DNA from: Alkalihalobacterium elongatum
Lineage (GTDB): Bacteria > Bacillota > Bacilli > Bacillales > Bacillaceae_F
Assembly: GCF_019024285.1 (NCBI RefSeq)
Contig: NZ_WMKZ01000010.1
Span: 1-64,000, forward strand
Direction: 5' to 3'
DNA length: 64,000 bases
Shown here: in pieces, positions 41,939 through 51,131 of the stretch
Layout: each line of letters opens with the position of its first letter
Numbering within the stretch: position 1 is the stretch's first letter
Position numbers and translations under genes: made by a program
Notes under the pieces: generated by a model
The model's input: the letters and a program-made list of their open reading frames with translations, nothing else
Databases searched by the model: none
What the model was told of the DNA's origin: nothing

Positions 41939-42835
41939 ATGAACTCTTCTTATTGGAATTGGTACTATCATAAACCATTAAGTAGAATAAAAAACTCCAG
42001 ACAATTACACGTATGGGTAATGACAGACACACATTTTAAAGTTGATGTAGATAGTAACCCGTCACATCCAGATGCTGTAAAAGCTGATAAATATTTTTAT
42101 AAAGCACATAGTCACATGAGGAATTTTATCGATCTTGTTAATGAGGTGAATGATTTCCAACCTGATCTTGTTTTACATCTAGGCGACATAGTGGATCGAT
42201 ACGATGCGGACTTTGATTATTTTAATCGGATTTGGAATACAATAGCACCAAACATTAGAAAAGAGCGAATTTGTGGTAATCACGAAGTGGGAGCAAACAG
42301 AGACGATGAGTTTTTATATAAGAAATTTACAGAGGTGCAATCTAGAGAAGAAGTTGCGGGAAGCAAGTTCAATCAAAGTTTTGTTGTGGCCAATGGACAT
42401 ATAAGGTTAAAAGTAATTTTGGCTGAAACCGCTTATGATGAAAATGGTCGTAGAGATACGAATGGACCAGGTTACTTTCGAGAAGAAGCCTTTGATTGGA
42501 TTGAATACGAATTGAATGAAAATAGGGATACCGATTTAGTGTTATTGGCAACTCATCACGGACCTACACTTCATTTTGTTGACGAACAAAAGCAAAGATT
42601 AAAAAACGTAATTGATTATAGTTGCTACCGCGATCCGAACCTAGTTATCTATGATATTTCTGGACATAACCATCCACCCTCTATTCAATATCAAGATTAC
42701 TATTTTCCGAGTATGCCAAGCTATCATTTACCAGCAGGCGTAGGTGCTGTAGGTAAATATACAATCCTAACCTTCAACACAAGAAAAGAAATGGACTTAG
42801 AAGAACGAATATTGCAATATCCTTACAAATGGTGA
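41939..42835 (+). CDS. Calcineurin-like metallophosphoesterase
   Basis: A 298-residue phosphoesterase with the complete metal set: VMTDTHF (DxH), LHLGDIVDRYD (GDxxD), CGNHEVG (GNHE), LLATHHGP and SGHNHPP (GHxH). No signal peptide, so cytoplasmic. Substrates in this family range from nucleotides to phospholipids, and none can be assigned. The ATG at 41939 has AAAGGAGATTAT upstream and is preferred over one six codons earlier. It is the only plus-strand gene in this region. Confidence 0.88.
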   Translation: MNSSYWNWYYHKPLSRIKNSRQLHVWVMTDTHFKVDVDSNPSHPDAVKADKYFYKAHSHMRNFIDLVNEVNDFQPDLVLHLGDIVDRYDADFDYFNRIWNTIAPNIRKERICGNHEVGANRDDEFLYKKFTEVQSREEVAGSKFNQSFVVANGHIRLKVILAETAYDENGRRDTNGPGYFREEAFDWIEYELNENRDTDLVLLATHHGPTLHFVDEQKQRLKNVIDYSCYRDPNLVIYDISGHNHPPSIQYQDYYFPSMPSYHLPAGVGAVGKYTILTFNTRKEMDLEERILQYPYKW

Positions 42836-42845
42836 AAGTGAAAAA

Positions 42846-42908
42846 AACGGAAAAAACGGTGTCAGGCACCTTTACTACTGTATTGTGGTAAAGGCGCGTG
42901 GCACCGTC
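42846..42908 (-). terminator. Terminator of the lpd operon formed by a GGTGTCAGGCACC-type repeat
   Basis: CGGTGTCAGGCACCTTTAC (42857-42875) pairs with GTAAAGGCGCGTGGCACCG (16 of 19 positions). The minus strand continues TTTTTTCCGTTTTTTT directly after the lpd stop. GGTGTCAGGCACC is a palindromic motif common as a dispersed element in Bacillus genomes. Confidence 0.8.
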
Positions 42909-44327
42909 TTATATATGAATGGGAATATTATCTGATTGTAATGCAACTTCCCCAAATATTTCACTTAATGATGGATGAGGATGAATGGTATGAGCTAAGT
43001 CCATACTTGTTGCTTTTAGAAACTTTGCAAGGCCTGCTTCTGAAATCAAATCCGTTACATTTGGTCCAACCATGTGTACACCTAATAAAGTATTTGTTTC
43101 TTCATCAATAACTACTTTGGCAAATCCATCAGTTTCACCGTAGACAAGTGCCTTGCCAATGGCTTTGAATGGAAATTTTCCTTTTTTTATCGAGTACCCT
43201 TTTTCAATAGCTTCTTCCTCAGTAAGTCCTACACTAGCTATTTGTGGGTGACTGTAAATACATTTTGGGATACAGTTATAATCGATTGGTTCAGGGTCGT
43301 GATCTACGAGATGTTCAACAGCTAAAATTCCTTCATGTGATGCTACATGAGCTAACTGTAATCCGCCGATAACGTCTCCGATCGCATAAATATGAGGTTC
43401 TGAAGTTTGATAAAAGTTATTAGTATCAATGACGCCATTTTGGATTTCAATCGATGTATTTTCAAGACCGATGTTTTCGATATTGGCTTGACGTCCTACA
43501 GAAAGGAGTACTTTTTCAGTAATTAATGATTTCTGTTTGCCATTTGCTTCAATGGTCAAGTTAACCTCATTATCTGCCTTTTGCACATCTTGAACTTTAG
43601 CATTCGTAAAAATCTTAACTCCTTTTTTCTTAAATAATCTTTGAACCTCTTTAGAGATTTCGTGGTCTTCTAGAGGTAATATTCTGTTCATCGTTTCTAC
43701 TACTGATACCTGTACACCGAAATCAGCAAGCATCGATGCCCACTCCATTCCAATTACTCCTCCACCAACAATTACGATAGACGAAGGAAGTGTCTCAAGT
43801 TGCAGTGCATGATCAGAATTAATAATAGATTGCTCATCGGTTACTAAACCAGGTAAACCTTTTGGACTTGAACCAGTAGCAATGATCAAGTTTGTTGAAG
43901 ATAATTCCACTATTTCACCGTTTTTTTGCTGTACATTCAAAAACACTTTTTTATCTGCTGTATCCTTATTAGAACTAACAATCTTTCCTGTTCCTTCGAT
44001 AACAGCAATTTGTCCTTTATTCATTAAGTACTGAACGCCTTGATAGAGTTGGTCGACTATCATCTGTTTCCGTTCTTGAACTTTTAAAAAATCAATTTTT
44101 ATATCGGAAACACTCACTCCAAAAGTTTCCATGTTTTTGGCTTGAGAGTATACCTCTGCACTTCTTAACAATGCTTTACTCGGAATGCAGCCCCGATGAA
44201 GGCATGTACCTCCTAATCGCTCTCTTTCTATGACAGCCACTTTTAATCCTAATTGAGATGCTCGAATGGCAGAAACATATCCTCCTGTTCCTCCTCCAAG
44301 AATGATCAAATCATAGTTTTTCTCCAT
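42909..44327 (-). CDS. lpdA: Dihydrolipoyl dehydrogenase (E3) of an acetoin-type complex
   Basis: A 472-residue flavoprotein that reoxidises the lipoyl groups of the E2 subunit. FAD-binding GGGTGGY, redox-active GGTCLHRGCIPSK (Cys-x4-Cys), NAD-binding VGGGVIGMEWA, the YAIGDV FAD site and the C-terminal active-site HPHPSLSE (His-Glu) are all present. It is the last gene of the operon, 14 bp after the AcoR-like regulator. As the only lpd with a dedicated E1/E2 set here, it corresponds to AcoL. Confidence 0.93.
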   Translation of the reverse strand: MEKNYDLIILGGGTGGYVSAIRASQLGLKVAVIERERLGGTCLHRGCIPSKALLRSAEVYSQAKNMETFGVSVSDIKIDFLKVQERKQMIVDQLYQGVQYLMNKGQIAVIEGTGKIVSSNKDTADKKVFLNVQQKNGEIVELSSTNLIIATGSSPKGLPGLVTDEQSIINSDHALQLETLPSSIVIVGGGVIGMEWASMLADFGVQVSVVETMNRILPLEDHEISKEVQRLFKKKGVKIFTNAKVQDVQKADNEVNLTIEANGKQKSLITEKVLLSVGRQANIENIGLENTSIEIQNGVIDTNNFYQTSEPHIYAIGDVIGGLQLAHVASHEGILAVEHLVDHDPEPIDYNCIPKCIYSHPQIASVGLTEEEAIEKGYSIKKGKFPFKAIGKALVYGETDGFAKVVIDEETNTLLGVHMVGPNVTDLISEAGLAKFLKATSMDLAHTIHPHPSLSEIFGEVALQSDNIPIHI

Positions 44328-44341
44328 ATTCCCCGTCTCCT

Positions 44342-46345
44342 TTAATTATCTCTATTTTTTAACTTTTTAAAGTAATCTTTCATATTTATTTCATATTCAC
44401 TAGCCCATCTATATAACGTACTTGTCGAAACTCCAAGTTTTTTTGCCGTTTCTGATGCATTATTACTATTCTCTAATGCAGTAATCATCGTATCTTTCTT
44501 TGTTTCATTAGCTAACGATTGATATAAACTTGTGTTCTGTTCTTTTTCTACGAAATCATTCTTAAGATAGTCGGGTAAAGAATCTTCGGTAATCATTTCA
44601 TCATCACAAAATATCTCAATTTGTTCCATAACATTTCTAATCTCGCGAAGGTTTCCTGGCCAGTCATACTCATAAAAATATTTCAAAACATTGGGATCTG
44701 TCTTTTTAGTAGGTAAAAAATGCTTAATAAATAACTCAATGTCTTGTTTCCGTTTCCTCAAAGGTGGTACATTAATGGATATAACATTTAACCGATAAAA
44801 AAGGTCGAGTCGAAACTGATTTTCTTTAATTAATTCGAATAAATCTTTATTAGTTGCAGCTATAATCCGTACATCAATCGGCTTAGATACGTTTGAGCCA
44901 ACAGGGGTGATTTCTCTTTCCTCTAAAACTCTTAAAAGGTGTGCTTGCAAATCTAGAGGCATGTCTCCAATTTCATCAAGAAAAATCGTACCGCCGTTAG
45001 CAGCTTCAAACTTTCCAACCTTCCCACCTTTTATAGCATTTGTAAAAGCACCTTCAGCATACCCGAATAATTCACTTGAAATTAATTCTTTAGGTATAGC
45101 CGCACAATTTATGGCAACAAAGTTTTCGAATTGTCGGTTACTTTCATTATGAATTGCTTGTGCAAAAAGTTCTTTTCCTGTACCGCTCTCCCCTATAATA
45201 AGAATACTTTTATCGGTTTTAGCAGCTTTCGAAGCTAGTTTTATAGCTTTCTTAAAATCTTGATCTTTTCCAATAAGAGAAGAAAAATTGTACTTTGCGG
45301 TATGTTGCTTAATTTCCTTATTATTAACTTTCTTTTTTAGAATAATAATATTACCGATATATTTATTCTCGACAATGATTTTTCTTGAAGTAAATAATAA
45401 CTTAAACTTTTGTTGGTAAAGTAAACTTAATTCATCTTGAAGAATGATATCATTACCTGTAATCGAATCTTCTATACATTTTAATAGTGGCTTTAATTCC
45501 TGAATATCATCTATTTTATAAACTTTATTTTCTACTAGTGAGATTTTGAGAAGATGGGCTGCGATTTTATTAATTCGAATAATTTCACCTAAACGGTTTA
45601 CAATGATGACACCGTCTGATATAGAATTGATTGCAGCACTAAAATAATTATTAATCATATACTTTTCTTTTTTGATCCCATTCTGTTCAATTAATCTCAT
45701 AATGGTGTTAGCTGCTGTTCTAACAAGTCCGAATGAATGCGGGTGGGTGGAGCGATAATAGCCTACTAATGTAATTACTCCGATCATCTCATTTGTATAA
45801 GGATCTTTTATCGGTGCACTAGAACAATGTGAGGTGTGCCATACAACACAATAATGTTCAGGACCAACAACTTGCATAGGCTTATCAAGTACTAACGATA
45901 ACCCTATCGAATTCGTACCGATGGATTTCTCACACATATTAACTCCAACCTTAAAGTTTACAGATGATGCATTCATTGCAATTTCACTATCCCCAAACAA
46001 CTCTAAGACAATACCATCTTTATCCGAAAAAGCTATAATACTATCAGTTCCTTTTACTATTTCAAAGAGATCATCCATAAAAGGGCGTATTAGAGTTAAT
46101 ACATCTTTATACCTTTCTCTTCTTTCGATAATTTCCTTTTCCCCGCAAACAGATGTTGCCTGAAGCGAATTTGGATCTACCTTATATCGTTGTGAACGTT
46201 TCCACGATTCCATGATTATATGTCTAACTCCACCAAGGTTTAAACCTTTTTTAAAGTAGTTTCGCCAAGTTCTTTTGATTACTTTTTCCTTTTCTGAAAT
46301 GTTCAAAGATTGAAGATGTTGATTGTAAGAATGATTGTTGTTCAA
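44342..46345 (-). CDS. acoR: Sigma-54-dependent transcriptional activator, AcoR-like
   Basis: A 667-residue enhancer-binding protein: GAF-type input (about 80-225), PAS-like (235-340), AAA+ (355-590) and Fis-type helix-turn-helix (617-650). Walker A GESGTGKE is at 385-392 and Walker B TIFLDEIG at 453-460. The sigma-54-contacting loop reads GAFTNA (432-437) instead of GAFTGA. Its GAF domain resembles AcoR, the acetoin-sensing activator of acetoin dehydrogenase operons. The start is TTG with GGAGGG upstream. It lies between E2 and lpd in the third sigma-54 operon, which would make it autoregulated. Confidence 0.9.
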   Translation of the reverse strand: MNNNHSYNQHLQSLNISEKEKVIKRTWRNYFKKGLNLGGVRHIIMESWKRSQRYKVDPNSLQATSVCGEKEIIERRERYKDVLTLIRPFMDDLFEIVKGTDSIIAFSDKDGIVLELFGDSEIAMNASSVNFKVGVNMCEKSIGTNSIGLSLVLDKPMQVVGPEHYCVVWHTSHCSSAPIKDPYTNEMIGVITLVGYYRSTHPHSFGLVRTAANTIMRLIEQNGIKKEKYMINNYFSAAINSISDGVIIVNRLGEIIRINKIAAHLLKISLVENKVYKIDDIQELKPLLKCIEDSITGNDIILQDELSLLYQQKFKLLFTSRKIIVENKYIGNIIILKKKVNNKEIKQHTAKYNFSSLIGKDQDFKKAIKLASKAAKTDKSILIIGESGTGKELFAQAIHNESNRQFENFVAINCAAIPKELISSELFGYAEGAFTNAIKGGKVGKFEAANGGTIFLDEIGDMPLDLQAHLLRVLEEREITPVGSNVSKPIDVRIIAATNKDLFELIKENQFRLDLFYRLNVISINVPPLRKRKQDIELFIKHFLPTKKTDPNVLKYFYEYDWPGNLREIRNVMEQIEIFCDDEMITEDSLPDYLKNDFVEKEQNTSLYQSLANETKKDTMITALENSNNASETAKKLGVSTSTLYRWASEYEINMKDYFKKLKNRDN

Positions 46346-46372
46346 CCTAGTCCCTCCTAATTCATAGGATAG

Positions 46373-46395
46373 AAGAGGACAAGAGTTGTCCTCTT
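46373..46395. other. Stem-loop at the E2 stop codon
   Basis: AAGAGGACAA-GAG-TTGTCCTCTT is a perfect 10-bp hairpin reaching the E2 stop codon, 28 bp before the acoR start. There is no T run, so it is more likely an mRNA processing or partial termination element that tunes acoR expression. Confidence 0.55.
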
Positions 46396-47560
46396 AATTT
46401 AAATCATTACTTTCAATATTTTCTAATGCTTTTTTAATTTCATTCGTAAACTTAGCTCCAGTTACACCGTCGATAAATCTATGATCATAGCAAATCGAAA
46501 GTGTCATTATAGGTGCTACGACAATTTCCTCCTCTTCATTAACGATGGGTTTCTTGACGATTGTCCCGACAAAGATAATAGTAGATTGTGGAACATTAAT
46601 AATTGGTGTTCCTGTTTCAATACCAAGGCTGCCGAGATTTGATACAGTTATCGTACCATTTGCATAATCTTCTAAAGTTAATTGGTTATTTTCCGCTTTT
46701 CCAGCTAATTGTTGGATTTCTTTTGAAATATCAAAAACAGATTTACGTTCAGTATTTTTGACAACAGGAACGACAAGGCCATGTTGACTATTTACTGCTA
46801 CCGAAACATTGACTTCTTCATACACTACAATTTCATTACCATCTAATTTACTATTTACAAGAGGATGTGCTTGAGCTGTATTTCCAACAACTTTGACAAT
46901 AATGTCATTCAAAGATACATTACCGAATTCTTTTTTAATCTTTAATACATTTTCCATGTTCACAGATACCATTTGAGTAAACTGCGGTGTCGTCGTCCAA
47001 CTCTTTAACATATTATCTGCCATTGCTTTTTTTACATGATTTAATGCAATTTTTTCTTTAATCGCAATCGCAGAATGAGGAGATTGTGCATTACGAATAT
47101 CATCTTCTGTGATGATCCCTCCTTTTCCTGTTCCAATAACGGTTTCTATTGCTACTCCTAATTCTTTAGCAAGTTTACGAGCTCTTGGTGAAATTTTCCC
47201 TCTATTAGTTTGATTATTTAATGTAGATGTATTTACTGAAGCTTGTTGTTGAGAGGAGATTTTTTCATTTCCAGATTGGTTATTACTGGTTTCTTCATAA
47301 ATGGAAAGGTCTAGTTCTTCGTCTATAGTTTCAGTCATTACTGCAATAACAGTGTTAATAGGTACTTCTTGATCTTCTGGAACTAGGATCTTTCGTAATA
47401 TTCCTGAAGCCTGTGCTTCTATTTCTAAAGTTGATTTTTCAGTTTCTAATTCAAATAAAAAGTCTCCTTTATTTACCTCTTCTCCCTCTTCAACGAGCCA
47501 ACTTGAAATGGTTCCGTTTTGCATAGTTACACCTAATCGTGGCATTTTAACTTCAATCAT
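46394..47560 (-). CDS. acoC: Dihydrolipoamide acyltransferase (E2) of an acetoin-type complex
   Basis: A 388-residue E2. It has one lipoyl domain (1-75, lysine in ELETEKSTLEI), a linker, a peripheral-subunit-binding domain (KISPRARKLAKELGV) and the catalytic core ending in the CoA-acetyltransferase motif YDHRFIDG. A single lipoyl domain and this size fit acetoin dehydrogenase AcoC. The ATG at 47560 (MIEVKMPRLG) is about 10 bases after GGAG. It follows the short-chain dehydrogenase by 147 bp and is separated from its E1 partners by more than 10 kb. Confidence 0.9.
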   Translation of the reverse strand: MIEVKMPRLGVTMQNGTISSWLVEEGEEVNKGDFLFELETEKSTLEIEAQASGILRKILVPEDQEVPINTVIAVMTETIDEELDLSIYEETSNNQSGNEKISSQQQASVNTSTLNNQTNRGKISPRARKLAKELGVAIETVIGTGKGGIITEDDIRNAQSPHSAIAIKEKIALNHVKKAMADNMLKSWTTTPQFTQMVSVNMENVLKIKKEFGNVSLNDIIVKVVGNTAQAHPLVNSKLDGNEIVVYEEVNVSVAVNSQHGLVVPVVKNTERKSVFDISKEIQQLAGKAENNQLTLEDYANGTITVSNLGSLGIETGTPIINVPQSTIIFVGTIVKKPIVNEEEEIVVAPIMTLSICYDHRFIDGVTGAKFTNEIKKALENIESNDLN

Positions 47561-47707
47561 TACTTCCACTCCAATCATTAATATTATTTTGTATCAAAAT
47601 AAACAGTATTTTTAAACAATGAGTTATATATTGGAATATTCAAAAAATTAATGACGCATATCTGGCCTCTAACTGACTATTAATCTATTTTTAATGTTAT
47701 ATTCTAT

Positions 47708-48445
47708 TTATATAAGCCCAATACCTCCATCAATCGGAATAACTCTTCCTTGAATCATTTGAGCTTCTGGACTAGCTAAAAACGCAATGACATCTGTTAC
47801 ATCCTCAAAAGTCAAACCACGTCCACTCGGATTTTTCTCATTTACAATCTCTACTAATTCTTTAGCTCTACCTGGAAATACTCGTTCTAAAGCATCTGTA
47901 TAAAGTGTTCCTGGCGCAATAACATTAATTCGAATACCTTTTGGTGCTAATTCTAGCATTAGGTAACGCACCAATGCCTCCGTAAATGCTTTGGTTGTTC
48001 CTAAAGCAGCATAATTTTTGATCGCATGTGTAGCGCCTTGGCTAGATAAAGCTAAAAAAGTAGAGCCCTCTTTTAAAAGAGGCATAGCTTCTTTTATAAT
48101 TTCTATTATAGAAAAGTTACTTACCGCTACAGCTTTATACCAATCCTCATTAGTTATTTCAAGAGCATTACCTGGAATAACAGCTACTGCACAATGTACG
48201 ATTAAATCTATGTTATCAACTTCACGCTTAATTTGATCAATCATTATTTTGATCGCATTTGGATCACCAACGTCTGCTTTCAATAAATGAACATTCGCCC
48301 CTTTTTCTTTAACCTCCTGAACGGTTTCATAGGCTGATTGGTCATCACTAGCATAATTAATAAATATGTTGTTATGATTTTCACTAAACCGAAGAGCAGT
48401 TGCTTTACCAATGCCTTTAGTACCACCAATTACCAGTACATTCAT
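47708..48445 (-). CDS. FabL-like short-chain dehydrogenase/reductase
   Basis: A 245-residue Rossmann-fold oxidoreductase. The cofactor loop is GGTKGIG near residue 7. The catalytic tyrosine and lysine are spaced YAALGTTK (Tyr-x6-Lys) instead of the usual Tyr-x3-Lys. That spacing is characteristic of FabL-type enoyl-ACP reductases, and the LAPKGIRINVIAPG segment also matches FabL. In this operon it more probably reduces or oxidises a carbonyl or enoyl intermediate of the pathway than serves fatty acid synthesis. It is the second gene of the third sigma-54 operon. Confidence 0.82.
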   Translation of the reverse strand: MNVLVIGGTKGIGKATALRFSENHNNIFINYASDDQSAYETVQEVKEKGANVHLLKADVGDPNAIKIMIDQIKREVDNIDLIVHCAVAVIPGNALEITNEDWYKAVAVSNFSIIEIIKEAMPLLKEGSTFLALSSQGATHAIKNYAALGTTKAFTEALVRYLMLELAPKGIRINVIAPGTLYTDALERVFPGRAKELVEIVNEKNPSGRGLTFEDVTDVIAFLASPEAQMIQGRVIPIDGGIGLI

Positions 48446-48544
48446 CTATTTTCCACCTTCTTAAAAAGTTATTTTCATTTGTATTTATGTGTAAAAAGAA
48501 ATTGCCGTATGGATTTCTTATTAATTTTTATATTTTTTGTATTT

Positions 48545-48619
48545 AGCTATTGGACCGTTAACCCCGCACATTAGAGCGGACTTTTTGTTAAAGAAAGGGG
48601 TCCAATAGCAACAAAGTTT
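48545..48619. repeat. Inverted-repeat element, GCTATTGGACC ... GGTCCAATAGC
   Basis: Perfect 11-bp terminal inverted repeats (48546-48556 and 48599-48609) with CAACAAAGTTT attached to the right arm. It shares both arms with the copy at 34801-34838. It lies between the SDR and MBL genes and may be a small non-autonomous mobile element or a folded mRNA spacer. Confidence 0.6.
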
Positions 48620-48632
48620 GTGAAACAGCCAT

Positions 48633-49265
48633 TTAAAGAAAGCTACAGTGTAGGTAATTTTTCTTTTCTATTTCCATTGTTGTATCTATACCATGCCCAG
48701 GGAAAACTCGGATGTTATTATCCAATGTTAATAAATTGTCTTTAATCGATCTTTTTAATAACATACGATTTCCATAAGGTGTATTTGTTGGACCAGCTCT
48801 GCCTGCTAATAACGTATCTCCAGAGAATAAGTACGTATTATTTATGAGAAAACAAGTACTACCTGGGGAGTGTCCTGGAGTATGAATCGCTTTAATTGTC
48901 AAATTACTACATTTAATTAACTCATCACCATTTAATAGAATATCAGGCCAGTCACATATAATTGGATTATCTTTTTGACTAGACAGATTTAGGCTTGGAC
49001 TTAACAACCATTCCGCTTCTGTATGGTGAACAATTACTGAAGCACCTGTATAATCTCTTAACAAATTTAGCCCAGCGATATGCCCATAGTGACAATGTGT
49101 TAGTAAAATATAGTCGACTTTTTTGTTTCCGACTTCGTTTATTAAATTTTGTGGGTTTTCCCCAGGATCAATAACAATATAAAAGGATTTTTCATGATCG
49201 GTCACAACATAGCTATTTGTTTTTAATTCCCCATATACATATTTCTTAATAACAACTGGACTCAT
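48633..49265 (-). CDS. Metallo-beta-lactamase-fold hydrolase, glyoxalase II-like
   Basis: A 210-residue MBL-fold protein with the order of a glyoxalase II or thioesterase-type enzyme: THCHYGHIAG (57-66), HTPGHSPGSTCF, FSGDTLLAGRAG and VFPGHG. The aspartate of the consensus HxHxDH is a glycine (HCHYGH), so one metal ligand is missing and the metal site may be mononuclear. It is the first gene of the third sigma-54 operon, followed by the SDR and E2. It might cleave an acyl-thioester or lactone intermediate. Confidence 0.78.
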   Translation of the reverse strand: MSPVVIKKYVYGELKTNSYVVTDHEKSFYIVIDPGENPQNLINEVGNKKVDYILLTHCHYGHIAGLNLLRDYTGASVIVHHTEAEWLLSPSLNLSSQKDNPIICDWPDILLNGDELIKCSNLTIKAIHTPGHSPGSTCFLINNTYLFSGDTLLAGRAGPTNTPYGNRMLLKRSIKDNLLTLDNNIRVFPGHGIDTTMEIEKKNYLHCSFL

Positions 49266-49442
49266 TTAAGCTGCCTCCTCTATTTCATTGATTACCTCCT
49301 TGTCTTACACCATTTCTCAAAAAAACTAATACAATTTGAATGAAAGATATAATCATAAACCTTGCACCAAAGTGTTTAGTTCAGTTTCAGATTTTTCTTA
49401 TCAGCTCCTCACTTTTACTTTAAATTTAGTTATTTTTATAAA

Positions 49443-49458
49443 TGCATTTTTCATGCCA
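49443..49458 (-). promoter_or_regulatory. Sigma-54 promoter before the MBL gene
   Basis: TGGCATGAAAAATGCA on the minus strand, with GG and GC exactly 12 bp apart as required. It lies 178 bp upstream of the MBL start. It is the weakest of the three sites (ATGC instead of TTGC in the -12 element). Confidence 0.65.
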
Positions 49459-49516
49459 ACTTATCTTTACTAGTAATTTAGGAAATTTTGTAAAATTTAA
49501 ATCTCATTCCTACTAG

Positions 49517-49548
49517 AAATAAGAAATTTACTAATAAATTTCTTATTT
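49517..49548. promoter_or_regulatory. Likely AcoR upstream activator site; also the end of the MFS gene
   Basis: AAATAAGAAATTTA-CTAA-TAAATTTCTTATTT is a perfect 14-bp inverted repeat. Its AAGAAATTTACT start (49521) lies 78 bp upstream of the sigma-54 promoter, at the same place as similar elements at 57129 and 61831. It could also terminate the MFS transcript, whose stop is 18 bp away, although it lacks a T run. Confidence 0.6.
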
Positions 49549-49565
49549 AATACATACTCAAAAGC

Positions 49566-50978
49566 TTAATGTTTCGAAAGTTTAGGATACTTCTTTCTAG
49601 TAGCTAGATAAAAAAATAAACCGTTTAGTACAACAAGAAACCCCATACCGATAAAGATATTACTATAAGTCGCTACTTCTCCTGTCTCTTTAACAAACGG
49701 GTTTATGGATACTCCAATAGTTGAATAGTCTAATATTTTCCCAATTATAGCAGCTCCAATAGCTGAAGACATAAAATTGAAAAGATTAAAAATTCCCATC
49801 CCAATACCGATTTGATTTTCTGGGAGAACGCAAGATATTAAACTTGCAATGGCCGTTTGAAAAAAAGGAAATGCAATATAAGCAAAAATAAATGCAAAAC
49901 TAATGAACCAAGGAGAAATACTAATAAAACTAGATAAAAGAATAGCACTAATGAAAATAAGTATTAAAGCAAAAAAACAAACTCGTTCGCTTCCCCAACG
50001 GTCGGTCCAAATTCCAGCAAACCTAGCTGTTAAAGCACTAAACAAAGCCCCGGGGAACATGACTAGACCTATTAAAATAGTAGTTAATCCATACACTTCC
50101 CTTAGTAATAACGGGGTAATGAACATATTACTAAACATAATTATCATCCCTAAAAAACTTACAATAATAGCTACTCTAAATAATTTATTTTTAAACATCG
50201 AAGGAAGTATTAATGGAAACTCCGTATGAAAAATCCACCAAATAAAAAAACCTAATATTACAGCACTTAAGAAAAAGAAGTACCAATTAAATGTTGTAAT
50301 AAATGTTATAAACAGACCGACACCGAGGGCTATTAGAATAGCTCCAGGTATATCTGTCCTTCCATCTTTCTTTTCTTCATTTGGCAATAGAGATTTTAAT
50401 AGGGGTAAAGTGAATAAAGAAAAAGAAGAAAAAAGAAAAATATATTGCCAATTTAAGAAGCCAGCAATAACCCCACCCATTACAGGTCCTATACCTGAAC
50501 CAATAACCATCATTGTAGAAAATATACTAAGCATACGTCCTCGTTCGTTTGGAAAATAACGTGTAGGGATGATTAATACGACGGCTGGAATAGCTGAAGC
50601 ACCACATGCCTGTAACATTCTGGCGATAATTACCATAGCATAGTTAATCGAGAAAAAACCTAATAATGAACCTAATGCAAATAAGCTTACTCCAATTAAT
50701 AAAATAGTCTTTATTGGATAGATGTCACTTAATTTACCATATAACACTGCACCAATTGCAAAAAATATAATATAACCAGTAACAATCCAACTTCCATGTG
50801 AAGGTAATAGATTAAAGTGTAAAGTGATATCAGGTATTGACACAATGAACATTGTTCCGTTCAATACAGAAAATAATAATAAAACCGAAAGGACGCTAAT
50901 TAATTTTTTCTTATCTGTTTTAGTTAAATGAAGATGGGTCCCTTTGGTTTCTGACTCCACTTCTGAAATTGTCCTCAT
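49566..50978 (-). CDS. MFS transporter, 14-helix drug-efflux type (DHA2-like)
   Basis: A 470-residue major facilitator. Features include the conserved loop GYIIFFAIGAVLYGKLSD, RMLQACGASAIPAVVLII and IGSGIGPVMGG, the last two typical of drug/H+ antiporters of the 14-helix class. It lies between the peptide transporter and the MBL operon on the same strand. I found no sigma-54 promoter of its own. It might export a pathway product or a toxic intermediate, but the substrate is unknown. Confidence 0.83.
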   Translation of the reverse strand: MRTISEVESETKGTHLHLTKTDKKKLISVLSVLLLFSVLNGTMFIVSIPDITLHFNLLPSHGSWIVTGYIIFFAIGAVLYGKLSDIYPIKTILLIGVSLFALGSLLGFFSINYAMVIIARMLQACGASAIPAVVLIIPTRYFPNERGRMLSIFSTMMVIGSGIGPVMGGVIAGFLNWQYIFLFSSFSLFTLPLLKSLLPNEEKKDGRTDIPGAILIALGVGLFITFITTFNWYFFFLSAVILGFFIWWIFHTEFPLILPSMFKNKLFRVAIIVSFLGMIIMFSNMFITPLLLREVYGLTTILIGLVMFPGALFSALTARFAGIWTDRWGSERVCFFALILIFISAILLSSFISISPWFISFAFIFAYIAFPFFQTAIASLISCVLPENQIGIGMGIFNLFNFMSSAIGAAIIGKILDYSTIGVSINPFVKETGEVATYSNIFIGMGFLVVLNGLFFYLATRKKYPKLSKH

Positions 50979-51070
50979 TTTTCCTTTGCACTCCTAATAT
51001 GAAGTAAGAAATTCTCAATGAACATGACATGTCTTATAGAGTAGCTAATTTATATTAAGAATAGTTTCAC

Positions 51071-51097
51071 GCACCTCAACTACAAAAGATGAGGTGC
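51071..51097. terminator. Stem-loop after the dpp operon
   Basis: GCACCTCA pairs with TGAGGTGC over an 11-nt loop. The T run is weak. It lies 35 bp beyond the dppC stop. Confidence 0.55.
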
Positions 51098-51131
51098 GAA
51101 AAACTTATAAGACTACTTATCTATTTTTCAT

